From Undaria pinnatifida (taxonomy: Eukaryota > Sar > Phaeophyceae > Laminariales > Alariaceae): a stretch of DNA of 64,000 bases. The number at the start of each line of letters is the position of its first letter. The first letter of the stretch is position 1. The notes under the pieces are model-generated. The model searched no databases. It was not told the origin of the DNA and saw only the letters and a list, made by a program, of their open reading frames with translations. Both the position numbers and the translations under genes were made by a program. The DNA is taken from the NCBI GenBank assembly GCA_012845835.1, contig JABAKD010000009.1:4217324-4281323 (forward strand), read 5' to 3'. Of this stretch, positions 48,656 through 60,330 are shown one piece after another.

Positions 48656-49451
48656 ACAGATAGTGCAGGTGGCCCAATGTTCTTTCTGACTGACGAGATT
48701 CTTCCTCAACCAACACCTACGCTGCCACTGAAACTTTGCCGTGATTGCTTGTGGCGCACGTTGAAAATCAAGGAGATTTCATGTTGGTGGAAAACAATGC
48801 GTTTGTCGTTTCATAACACTCAAAAAACACAGCTGATGGATTCAACGTAATGGGGTGCATTCTTTGTTGAGAAGCCCCGCCGATCACTTCCTGCTTGACC
48901 CAAATGTTCGTTTACCTTCAGCGTATCACGCGCCGATGCATAGCATTGAATGCACCCGCTGACGCACGACATTAGTCGGTCCTCTTTTGAACATTTAAAT
49001 TGCTATCGAACTCTCTCTGACGAGGGCCGGAATCATACATTTAAATTGCTATCAAACTCTCTCTAACGAGGGCCGGAATCATATATTGTCGGACTAAGGT
49101 GTTGTATGACGAGGGTGAAACCAAAGCTACTGATACTGCTTGTACTTACCTTATCTCATGCACATGCAATGGTAGGGGGGTGGATCTCTCTATAAGGGAC
49201 CTTTCTTTTCAGCGGCTCTCGGGGTCACTGGCGAGAGTAAACCCCCCGTGCCATGCGCTCATAGGCCTTCGTGCTGTTTAATTTTTCGATATGAATCCGC
49301 AATGGAATGGTAAGCCGCTCTGCGATAAATCAATCACCAAAATATAGTCAACTTTTTAACCCAGTGGTGAAAATGGGGGTACCCCTCTACCGTAGCCTTG
49401 ATCCTCAAACAAGAACCCCGGCAGGTACATAACATTTCACTGGCTGCTTAC

Positions 49452-49535
49452 CTCCCAATGACCCCGCGGTGTTAGCGTTAAAGTATGTGCTGCCTCGGAG
49501 ATCGATAGAAGAATCCGAATTTACGGAGACAGCAC
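49452..49535 (-). CDS. Pmp-type repeat exon C (84 nt, phase 1)
   Basis: Minus strand, 84 nt between AACAG and GTAAGC. Phase-1 reading is open: GAVSVNSDSSIDLRG then STYFNANTAGSLGG, with a GGA-V start and F-x-x-N (FNAN). It is separated from exon D by a 265-nt interval, a plausible intron, and the flanks of C and D are related, so exon plus intron was duplicated as one module. Confidence 0.65.
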
Positions 49536-49800
49536 CTGTTCAACGACGACGAACCTTTGAGTGAGCGTTTTCAGACGCAAGCTACGGTAGAGGAGCAAGA
49601 CTATTCTGAGGTTGGGGACACGAAGAGCTTAATACCTAACGAAAAACCTGATATATCTAGTTAACTAGGGCCGGCATCATCTATCGTAGGCATAAGATGC
49701 TGTTCGACGCTAAACAATCTAAAGCTACTGACGCCGTTTGAACTTTCCATATCTCAAACACGAACCCCGGAACGGACATATTGTTTTGATTACCGCTTAC

Positions 49801-49884
49801 CTCCGCTTGACTCCGCTCTGTTGCCGTAGAAGTGCGTGGTGCCTTGAAGATCGATAGAAGTGGCAGACAATAAGGAGACGGCAC
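49801..49884 (-). CDS. Pmp-type repeat exon D (84 nt, phase 1)
   Basis: Minus strand, 84 nt between GCGCAG and GTAAGC. Phase-1 reading is open: GAVSLLSATSIDLQG then TTHFYGNRAESSGG, with a GGA-V start and F-x-x-N (FYGN). If joined to exon C the reading frame stays open across the junction, giving two consecutive repeats. Confidence 0.65.
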
Positions 49885-50720
49885 CTGCGCAGAACCGACG
49901 GACGTTTGAGCGATCGTTCTCATGCGCATTACAATTCTAAGGTTGCCGACATGAAGAGCTCAACGCCTAACGACAAACCAGATATATTGAGAAATGCCAA
50001 TGTGATACCCGATGGGTAGTCTCATGGCCTTGGTTTGAAACGAAACAGCTCGCAAAACAAGAATAAAATTGGGACCATATCCGGGTTGAAGAGCCCTGCC
50101 ATCCAGAAACCGTTTGAGGCCGAAAGTTCTTTTCGTATCGCCGCACAATTCCTCCGCTCTCTAAAGATGACACGACGATGGCACATCCGCAACTACTGTG
50201 AACCCGTTTTCAGACGCACAATACGACAGGAGACACGAGCTCAAGTAGAAGAGGCACGGTTTGACTTAAATGGCTTCAGAATGGCGTGTCTCCTTAGCTC
50301 AAACCTACCCGGCATGGTTCTTCTCGTCTTGCAGTACGGTTAGTTGTATAGCTAGGGGCCATGAAGATCATTCATCTTGGAAAAGGTTTTCTTTTCCAAG
50401 TCAGTTGCTGCGTGAGGTTATGCGGCTCTTTAAGTCAGGAGTTACAAAACACACACATATATATATGGTGTGCTCCTCCACCGTGTTACGTACCAAGTGC
50501 CCATAACGTTCTGTTACTCGTAACCTGACGAGTTGTATAACCCTCATCCCCCAACCCTCTTTTTCGAAGAACAACCCAAGCCATGATCGATACACGTTCT
50601 CGTTGGCTGATTTCCATAGAATGACATGGTAGACCGCACATACGCAAACTACGGTCGGAGGGTTTCCCACATGTTCACTACCGAGTAACGTACAATTCCA
50701 ATATCGAAATGATTTCAACC

Positions 50721-53269
50721 TTGGTTTTGGTGCCACTGAGAAATAGTACCGCTTCCGTGGATTCGTCTCTCTGAATCCCTGACAGAAGTATACAAGTTGT
50801 AACCCATATGCCATAAACTTACTTCAGACAACCATGTTACAGCATTTTTTTTGTGCTTGATACATCTTTTTGTAGGCAACCGAGGTGGGGATCGAGTTTC
50901 ATCACACGGTTACTCGCGCAGAATGCCTAAGATCTGACCTGCCTGTCTTCCAAATTTTGCAGAGTCCAGCTCAAAACTGGATTCTACGCCCTAACCTAAC
51001 CAAGCCATTAGAAGAATATATCGCATTTACCTAATATTTATCGACAAAAAAATGAATAAAGTGCCCACGCTGTTTTTGAGAGATAAGAGCTTGAAATTTT
51101 GAACACAAGTTCAATATGCTCATGCCGTCGTCCAACCCCCTGTATTTGTTTTGCTGTTGTTCGCCAAATATATTTTTACTATAATAAGGAGGTCCACAAT
51201 TCACAAAACAAAAATATTGACTTAGTCTAGAGCAAGGCAAAAAACTGATCAAACAAAACTTAATCAACTAAAACAGCAGGTGGGGTCTTCGCAAGGGCTC
51301 GTAGAAGACATGCACGAAAAACTATATAAACTGAAAGAGCAGGTAGGTGAGGTCTTCGCAAGGACTCATGGAGGACATGCGCAAACATTTACGGGCTGTA
51401 TAGAAAAGACGGCGCGGACATTCGCCGGGGAACACATTTGGAGTTTTAATCGTGAACCAGCCTGCATCATCCGTCAATCTAGCTGTACCTTGCCTTGAGT
51501 ACTACGCATTGTATGATGGGGGGTTACACTTTTGAACCGAATGTTGTTATGGTCGGCAGGGCTCCTGACGTGAGGAGCTAGCCAGTACCGTTGCTGTATA
51601 CCCTATCTCATTGATGGTTGTACAGGCACGCGGCCATGGGCTTGTTTGTGTTCTATTTTTCGTTGTCGTCAATTTTTTCTTGTTTCAGTCGGGCCTCGAA
51701 AAGTTTACTCGTTGGAGATATCGGGTGCAAGGCTTCACGTGATGCGGACACCAGCTACAGATTGGCGTTTGTTTCGGTAACGGTTTCCATTTCCTTAGTG
51801 CTCGTACGAGTGAGACTGCTACTAACGCAAGCGATACACTGGTGTTCATTCATGACGCGTGCAACGAAAACGACAGCAGATTTCGCTCAGACCGGTTTAT
51901 TTTATGGGGTTTGCTCAACAAAATCAATCACTGTAATGACTACGTCACTTCCCTGTATCGTTTGAAAACCACGATTTATTTGTGTCATATGTATCATAGG
52001 TAGGACATATTGCAATTTTCATCCAGGTAAACTCTCAGTTTTACCTAGAAGTCATTTTTGGCGAGGAATGCAGCTCTTCTGTTACCAAGGTGCACATTAA
52101 GGCCCTGGCTCTTCCGCTAGAGACAAGAGCTGCAGAGGTGGCACCCAAGTGCATGTGCAAATCGCTTGCAACGGGGAAGAAAATGAGATTGTTTTAGAAA
52201 GTGGAGCTTACGTCTAAAGGGAGAAAACCAAGGAGGAGAAATATTTCAAAAGGAGAATAATGGGAGACACGGAGAAGAAGGAGGACTGAAGGACTGTACG
52301 AGGTGGGGTGATCGTCATCTGACCCTCACGCAATGATGCCCATGCTACGGGCAGACGTACTCTACAGCTTGTCGTTCTAGCCGACAGGCCATCCCATATT
52401 AAAAAGTCTGGCAATATTCTCATCGACGTGTACCCCGATACTTATGGCAGCAAGAAATTTACCACTTACAAGTAATATGCACCGACGGCAAGAAAAAAAA
52501 CGAGTTTCTCCGGATATTGTAGTCATCCTCGTCTAGAATTTTATACTTAGTGCACTCAGGTTAGTGCCTGCAAATAAACTAGATAATAGTGCACTGCGGA
52601 GTTCTTGTTCCGATACGCCCTTTTGCTAACAAGTCAGTACCTAGAGAAATGTTACATTCTCGAAAGAATGATCACAAATGGTACGCGATGGTCAGACCCG
52701 TGTATGAGCCGCGGCAACATGAGTGTACCCATTTTACTCGGACAATTAGAATACGAGTTGAACAACGAATCCAGATACCCGTTATATGAATGGCTGTCAT
52801 ATATAAATATGCATATCATTAAACGATACCCGTGGAGTACTAACCTGTGAGAAAAACGCTAGAAATGAAACGCAAACCAGTCTTTGGGGTATTCAACACG
52901 CCCCATGAGTTGACACATAGAGCTACATTAGATCATCCAGAGTAGAAAACTATGGCCATTGGTCCGGTACAATGAAAAGGCGTGTTATTCAGTAAAACTA
53001 TGTAATACATAATGAAAAGTGGTAAAATCGCATTATTATGACATCGCATGCCCAGCTCGCCTGCTGTATTTGTAAGATGTATCTCTGTCTTAGAATTGGC
53101 GACCTCAGATCATGGGCGTGAAATGGTATATTTGATACAATATTGATTTGAAAAGGAAGCACAGGCAGATATGTTAAATTGCGGTAAACCACATTGCCAA
53201 CCCATTACGTAGGGTATTTCGTGCATACCGTCCGCATGATCGCCTCCAAACCTATGCTAAGCGAAGTAT
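50721..53269. other. No gene recognised
   Basis: Unassigned. A direct duplication of about 67 bp lies near 51270-51390 (agcaggt-ggtcttcgcaagg twice). A near-palindrome gctcctgacgtgaggagc at about 51563-51580 resembles the ends of the MITE at 39196. Confidence 0.35.
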
Positions 53270-53590
53270 GACTAACGAGGTAACGTAATTGAGCGCGTGT
53301 ACACCAAGCGTTCCTAACGAGGTAACGTAACTTAGCGCGTGTACACAAAGCGTTCCTGTCGAAACACTGACGATTCGCATTTCTCCCGCTCGTGCTCAAT
53401 GGCGGTGACATTGCATGACCACATCACCTCGCATGTTGTATTTGGCAATATGTATATCTTTCTTATAATAAGCGACATCGGAAATTAACGGTAACTACAT
53501 GATGGCGGTGACAGTGCATGACCACATCACCTCGCCTGCTGTATTTAACAATATACGTCTCTCTTTCTTATAATTCGCGATATCAAAAAA
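53270..53590 (+). repeat. Short tandem duplications at the palindrome edge
   Basis: A unit of about 48 bp (taacgaggtaacgtaa...aagcgttcct) is present twice at 53273-53356, and a unit of about 107 bp (ggcggtgaca-tgcatgacca) twice at about 53402-53580. The right edge of the inverted repeat has a single complement of each. Confidence 0.65.
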
Positions 53591-56500
53591 TATTTGAGAA
53601 AATATGAGTTTCGACAAAATATTCGATCTCAAAGCCGTGAAGTGTATTTTCATTTTTAATTTAAAAACGGTAACTACAAATATTCTATCTTTTGATCCAT
53701 GTACAATAACAATTATGCAGATTTAACACGTTGTTTACTACACCTAAACACTGGGTTGCATACTGCATGTAACATCAAACCTTCTAGAATCGTAAGCATT
53801 ACCAGGCAGATGATATAAATGGATGTCTTCTTGCTACAACCGTTAGATTTGTCCTCTTAAGGATATATAGTTTTTGCGCACATACCGAAATGTCCCGCCC
53901 CCCCTCCCCGTCCCCCGATCCCTCTTGTTCAAACATCCCTCCCTCCCCCCCCTCCCCCCCACCCTCTCCCGATCCCTCCCCCATCCCCCCCCGCCATATT
54001 TTTTTTCTGCCCAGTTTGTTTAAAAGCCCCCCTTAAAATCGATATCGGCCAGAGTAAGAAACACCTCTACGCAGTTGATATCACGTCATTCTCTTTCTAA
54101 CCATCCACGACGAATTTTTCATTCTTTACCGCCCCCCCCCTCCAACGCCCCTTTCTTTCCCACCACCCGCACGATCGCCCAGACCTAGCACCACGTGTAT
54201 AACAAGCCCCTACCTCTCTTTGATCTCACAGCCGGAGTGTATTACAATATTATAAGTGACCTAAACCTCCTAAGGCCCCCCCTCCTTCCCTCATTTTTTT
54301 TTTTTTCGGTCTCCCTTGCTCAAACGCCCCACCTAATATCGAAATCCGCAAGAGTAATAAACACTTAACGCGCTGGATATCACCTTACTATCTTTCTAGA
54401 GCCACACATACCACGGTCCCCCCCCCTCCCGCCCCCCGCCCTCCCCCGCCCCGAACGTCCCCTCCTTCCCCACCACCCGCAATATCGCGAAGACCTAGCA
54501 TGACACGTATAGCAAATCCCCTACATCTATGCCACCTAAAGCCCTTTCCACCTCCCCTCCCCCCCCCCCTCCCCCACGACCCACTAGGGTTAGGGTTACC
54601 TACTGATTGTACGACTTACAAGATATACATGATAAGCTGGTGCATTATTTACAAAACCGTCACATACATGTATCCCCTTAAGGAATGTATAGTTTTCTCG
54701 CACGGATAAAGCTGCCCCACCCGCCCCCTCGCCCCCCCAATAATAGTTTCCACGCACAAATTGAGTTGCCCCCCCTCTTTTCTTGATTCCCATCTTGAAC
54801 CCCGCTCGCTTTTGATCAAAACCAGGCCCCCACGTCCTCCAAAACTCGGCCCTCCCCTCACCGGCTATTCGACGTACAGGATTCACTCGATAAACAGATG
54901 CATTTTCTTCTACAGCTTTCAGATTTTTGTCCGCCTCAGAAACGGGTTTTATAGTTTCCGCGCACAGACTGACTAAAATCACCCTGTTGACCCTGATAGC
55001 TACACTGTAGTTGCAAGGGGAGTTGCCGACCTATATCCTAGATTAGGACACACAACCCGTAACACGCGCGATCGGAGTATCACACACAGCTTGCAAAGAT
55101 GAGTTTCGACGAAGTATGCGATCTCACAGCGCTGGAGTGTATTTTCATTTTTTTAAATATTAAAAAAACAATGATACACTTTCCAGCTGTGAAATCGAAG
55201 ACTTCGTTGAAGCCCATATTTGCAAGTTGTGTGTGATAGTCCCCTCGCGCGTGTTTCTCCGTGTGTATCTTCACGACGGACATAGGTCAGCCACTCCCCT
55301 GAGATACACAGTTTAGATTGCACCAGGGTCGGCAAGGCGATGTCAATCAAACTGTGCGCAGCACTAAAGGCCGTCTTTGAAGGGAGAAAAATCTCACAGC
55401 TTTGGTATGCACCAGTTTATTTTGTTCATCTTGTAGTCGTATGCTCGGTGAGAGGAGGGGATCGCGTATAATAGGGGAGACAGGTCAGGTAAATGAATAG
55501 GACGTTGCTGCACGCGCATTAATAGTGGGAGGTGGTTGGGCCGGCGGGCCAGGGTGTGGGGATAATTGAATTCTGAATACAATATTAGTGAGCTGGAGGT
55601 CCTGCATGGGTGGTTCAAAAAACAAAACGAACACATCACCTGTCTCGTAGTGCTTTAAATTCAGCTGATTTTTTCTTTTGGGTTGAAGGGGCTCAAAAAA
55701 CAAAACGAACACATCACCTGTCTCGTAGTGCTTTAAATTCAGCCGATTTTTTCTTTTTGGTTGAAGGGAGGGGGGGGGAGGAGGGAAGGAAGGGAGGTTA
55801 CTGGGGGGCGGGGGTTACGGAGGTGGGTGGATGCAAAGTATTCTACCTGCATGCTGAATGCAGATGCCCACTAGTGTAAAGAAGATCTGTAAGGTGGTTG
55901 GGAGCAAACTGTACGTCGAGCTGTTTTCACGTTAATGGTGTACATATTAGTGGTTTTTGATTCCGTATACGATGTATCTATCATAAAAAATTATTACACA
56001 CTCCAGCTGTGAGATCCAATATGTTGTCGAAACTCATCTTTGCAAGCTGCGTGTGATACTCCTATCGCGCGTATTACGGGTTGTGTGCCCTCATTAAAGG
56101 TATATGTCGGCGACTGCCCTAGCAACTACTGTGTAGCTATCAGGGTCAACAGGGTGATGTTAGGCAGTCTGTGCGCGGAAATCACAAAATCCGTTTCTGA
56201 GAGGGACAACATCTGCCAGATGTGGAAGGAAATGCATTCATTTGTCAAGTGAATCCTGTACGTCGAATAACCGGTGAGGGGAGGCCTGGAGGTGGGGGCC
56301 TGATTTTGATTTATAGGGGGCGGGGGGGACGGACGGGGGGGGAGGACAGGTGTGGCAGCTCAAAATGTAGGTAGAAACTATATATCCTTTTTGTGGGGAA
56401 GGGCGGGGGAAAGGTGAGGGGCGGGGGTGGGGGACTTCAGGTCGCATAGATGTAGGGGTTTGCTATGCGCGTGGTGCTAGGTCTAGGCGATGGTGCGGGT

Positions 56501-57545
56501 GGTGGGGAATGAGAGGGCGTTGGGGGCGGGGGTGTGTGGGGGAATTGCAGCAGCGGTATGGACGGCTCAAAATATATATTGAGGTGATATCAAGGGCGTG
56601 AAAGTGTTTATTACCTTGGCGGATTTTGATATTAGGTGGGGAGTTTGAGCAATGGAGAGCGGGGCGGAAAGGGAAGAGGGGGGAGGGTTTTCAAGAGGTT
56701 TAGGTCACATATAATTTTAAAATACACTCCAGCTATGAGATCAAGCATTTAGCCGAAACTCATCTTGGCAACATTGTGTGTGATACTCCGATCGCGCGTA
56801 TTAATCATATATCTAGAGGCTTGCTATACGCGCGGTGCTGGGTCTAGGCGATTCTGCGGGGTATGGGGAAGGAGGGGGCGTTGGAGGGGGAGGGGGATGA
56901 ATGAAAGCTACGTCATGGGTGGCTAGAAAGATCATGACGTGATATCAATTTCGAAGAAGTGTTTGCTACTCTGGCCAATTTCGATTGTAAGTGGGACGAG
57001 TGAACGAACTGGAGGGGAACGAAGGGGGGGGCGGGGTGGTTGAGGAGGGCGGAGATGAGTTGGAGCTACGGCATGGGTGGCTATGAGGATAATGAGATGA
57101 TGTCAGCTGGCTGGTAGTGTTCACCACTCTGGTAGGTTTGATTTTTGGTGAGGCGTTTGAACAGGAGGGGTCGGGGGAGGGGGGGGGGGGGGGGATTTCA
57201 ATATGTGCGCGAAAACTATAAACCCGTAAATAGGAATAATCTGACGATGGTAGCAAGATGACATCCCTCTACATCACCCGACTGGTAATGATTATTTTTC
57301 TAAAAGGTTTGATGTTAGATGTAGTATGCAACCCAGTTTTAAGGTGTACTAAACAACGTGTTAAAAGCTTCATAATTTGTTTTTGTACAATCATGTAGCT
57401 ACGATTATTCTCTGACATCTCTATTTTAAAGAAAGAGATACGTATTGCCAAATACAACAGCCGAGTTGATGTGGTCATGCAATGTCACCGCCATCGAGCA
57501 CGCGAGTGAGAAATGCCAATCGTTAGTGTTTTGAAAGGAACGCTT
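53270..57545. repeat. Second large inverted repeat built of R units
   Basis: Left arm about 53270-55141, right arm about 55172-57545, reverse complements around an AT-rich centre (tttttttaaatattaaaaaaa). Outer flanks match too: gttgcatactgcatgtaacatc at 53755 against its complement near 57310-57330, ggcggtgacattgcatgacc at about 53402 against its complement near 57475, and aagcgttcct at 53348 against aggaacgctt at 57536. Inside, R units stand head to head: heads at about 53625, 54230 and 55130 (minus) and 55180, 56000 and 56730 (plus). The left arm is rich in C-runs, the right in G-runs. Confidence 0.75.
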
Positions 57546-57574
57546 AGTGTACCCGCGCTCTATTACGTGATATG

Positions 57575-57760
57575 TGTTAAAATACGCTTCAGCTGTGAGA
57601 TCGAAGATTGCGTACAAACTCATTTTTGCAAGCTGTGTGTGATCCTGCGATCTCGCGTGTGTGTCCCCACTGTGAATATTGGTCGGCGACCCCCCTTAGA
57701 CCTAGCTTGTATCAGGGTCACTAGGTTTACGTTAGTCGATATGTACACCAATACTGTATA
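57575..57760 (+). repeat. R-family fragment
   Basis: Head region only (cagctgtgagatcgaagatt, tttgcaagctgtgtgtgatc, cgcgtgtgtgtcc), just beyond the right edge of the second inverted repeat. Confidence 0.65.
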
Positions 57761-58049
57761 ACCTGTTTTTTAAGGGGAAAGAATCGGACGGCCGCAGGAT
57801 GCACGAGTTTAATACGAATTACCCTGTAGTTGTATACCGTGAAGACCGAGGGGCTAGCCGTTTGATTCTTGACTTAGCTGTTCGACTATTGACTACCAAT
57901 CCCTTTTGACGCGGCGCCCCGTTCCTACTTCCAATCGCGACACCTCCAAAATTTGGGCGCTCACTGCGTGTTTTCATACACAGTTTGCTCATCTTTGGCC
58001 AACATCTACCTTATAGGATGGATGGCGATCGTTTCCTCGCTACTCTCTG
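57761..58049. other. No gene recognised
   Basis: Short unassigned interval before the LINE-type fragment. Confidence 0.3.
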
Positions 58050-58059
58050 TTAATATTCA

Positions 58060-58500
58060 ACGAATGTGGTCATTTCACAGTAACATAATTTCCTCAAATC
58101 CATCTTTTAAACTTCCGGGTCCTCCTTCAATGTTTCACATTTTCCTTCTATGTCAGTCCTACACCTCATTGGTGTGCCACACGAACATATATGTGCATGT
58201 AGCTCCTCGTCCTTCTGACAAATGGAGCAAGTATATTTGTATCTCCTATCATGTAGGTCTAGGTCCTCTAAACAAAACCGCAGTGTCAGATTTCGCGTAG
58301 TCCATTGGGCCCTGCAGATACCTGTTCATTGCAATATCTTCCCTCAACTCCCCGTATATCTCTAGATTATTCTCCCCTTTCGACAAATTGTTTAACGCTA
58401 GACTTTCCGTTTCTCTTAGAATTAATTTTTTACTCTTGTCTTGGACACGCCAAACGTATCCATATACAGTACATCTTATTGGTCTCCCGCTGAATTATTC
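58060..58500 (-). pseudogene. LINE-type reverse-transcriptase C-terminal fragment
   Basis: Minus strand reads KKLILRETESLALNNLSKGE, then MNRYLQGPMDYAKSDTAVLF, and after a frameshift YKYTCSICQKDEELHAHIC. The last piece is a C-x2-C...H-x3-C cluster like the zinc-knuckle-type segment found after the reverse transcriptase of many non-LTR retrotransposons. At least one frameshift and nearby stops show decay. It differs from the LINE at 44-45 kb and would be another family. Confidence 0.45.
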
Positions 58501-58589
58501 CGTTTTTCTCGATTACGGCATCCCATCATATTGCAGGTCGATATTGAGCCATCCCACGGTACGGTTGCAGTATCATCAGATCAGTCCCT

Positions 58590-58744
58590 GAGCTCCCGAC
58601 ATGAGGAACTCAATATGTCACCCGAAAAAAGACATCGAAATCAATCGTTCGCACAACCCGACCACGCTTTTATCCCTTAGTCCTAAAAACAAATGTACTC
58701 GAGAAATTACTTCAGTGACCGGCAGTTCCTCACATGGGGAGCTC
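58590..58744 (-). mobile_element. Palindrome-ended MITE (155 bp), copy 2
   Basis: Inverted copy of the element at 39196-39346. It starts gagctcccgacatgaggaac and ends ggcagttcctcacatgggga-gctc. Interior words gaccggcagttcctc and gttcgcacaacc are complements of those in copy 1. Outside it a further inverted pair (cccacggtacgg near 58553 and ccgtaccgtggg near 58786) surrounds the element. Confidence 0.75.
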
Positions 58745-58800
58745 AATCACCCAGGGAATTTCTTACGCAAACATACAACTGCAATCCGTACCGTGGGATG

Positions 58801-60065
58801 ACTCTAGTTTTTTTTTCTCTCACATAGCCCTATCAGCTCTGGCTGGCAGCCTCGTTTCAGCCATAATCCTTACATTATATTTTTATTTCAACTTCCTTGC
58901 CTCTCTAGCTGTTTTTAATTGTTACCTTACTAGTTCTGCTCTTGGTACTATATTATAGTCATCACGGTACTTGAGCACTTCCTGTAGTACATTTTTAGCT
59001 GCTGCCATCTGCACTGTTTCCAGTTGTTTGACAGCCCTCTTGGTCCCTTCCCATACATCTATTTGCATACTCAAACTTTGTACACAACAACATTAGTCAG
59101 AATACATTATTTTTATTCTAATTTCAAGGTGCGAGTCTGCTAGGATGGCATCCATCCTGCCTACTTGTGATTTTTATATTTCCTATCACTTTCGCTATAT
59201 GTGTATCCCAAGTGGAGTGTATTGAAATTTCTACGCCAATGTACGTTCAATGATCTACGGTGGGTAGGTCATCTTCTACCGACTTCCTTATGAACGTTTC
59301 AAATATACGTGAATAGAACTACTGCACACCATTTAACGTTCGCTGCCATTCTCCACTTCTTAGTGTGCTCTGGTGCGTTCTCTATCTGTTCCTGCAATTC
59401 TTCCGGTGTTTCTGAGAAAGGGGGACGGGGGATAGGTCGCATAAGTTAGTATGAGCTTACTGCGTGTATGATGCTAGCAGGCGACAGTGTGGGTGGGCTA
59501 CATTCCGTTTGTGCATGGCCGCAGTCGCATGATCATAGACCCTCGCAGCCTTACTATGCCGGGAAAGAGCAGGTCGGGTTTTCACCAACAGGGCCAACAT
59601 TGCTTGCATCAAGCGTGAAGCGCCGTGATGTGTTCGATGAGTCGCATGAAGGATGATCGACATCCTGCCAAAAACAGCTCGTAAGATCGACTTCGGCACC
59701 TTGTGCTTACTTCCTTGCTTATAGATGACGGCGCCCATGAGTTGCTTTGTTGTCTGGTATGACCACTTCAGATACAGCCGCGGGTATTGCTATGCAACTG
59801 CCTCGTGGGTGACTTACCATATTCACACTACGTGATCCTATCATCCCCTTTGTGCGAAGTTAGGGTTCTCCACCCCGCACAATATGATCTACTCGATATA
59901 ATCGTTCTGGTGACCTCCAAAAATATATTAATGTCGGTACCCTCGTTGTCTAGCTCACGCAGTTATTGGCCTGTTTCACAGTGCCTACGCCAGCCACCGC
60001 CACCCCCAATATACATGTAAAATGTTTTGCAGCCTTCGTTGGTGCCAACCGAGGCCAACTACTAT
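58801..60065. other. No gene recognised
   Basis: Unassigned; short open frames only. The sequence just upstream of the LINE-type fragment (58800-59000) may be more of that element, but no domain is visible. Confidence 0.35.
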
Positions 60066-60077
60066 AGATATAGTCTA

Positions 60078-60330
60078 GTTTAGAGGGGGGGGGGGGGGGG
60101 GGGGGTTAATAGCAGCTTGAAGATACGTGATGTAAATAAATTAGCGCGATTGGACTGATGATTCGAAATGTAGGTAGATTACATCACTTGTCCGGTAGTT
60201 TTGGTAACTCTGGCGGATTTGGAGTTTCATGGCGCGAAGTGAGAGGGAGACGGAGGGGGGGGGTGGGGGTGCTAGTTGGATGGAGGGGGGTACATGCGGG
60301 AAAACGATTCTAGTGTACAGGCAAAATGCT
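60078..60330 (+). repeat. R-family fragment with a G homopolymer
   Basis: Starts with a run of about 24 G (60081-60105), then ggtaactctggcggatttgg, which resembles the tails of R units near 56615 and 57120, and further G-runs at 60256-60270. Confidence 0.5.

Larger units (their letters stand above)
46530..50720. repeat. S block, copy 2
   Basis: Diverged direct copy of 29150-32525, with the same landmarks in the same order. It is interrupted by the palindromic 12-mer array at 47886-48655. The exon-bearing module is present twice (exons C and D) where copy 1 has one. 46064-46529 shows no gene. Confidence 0.65.
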
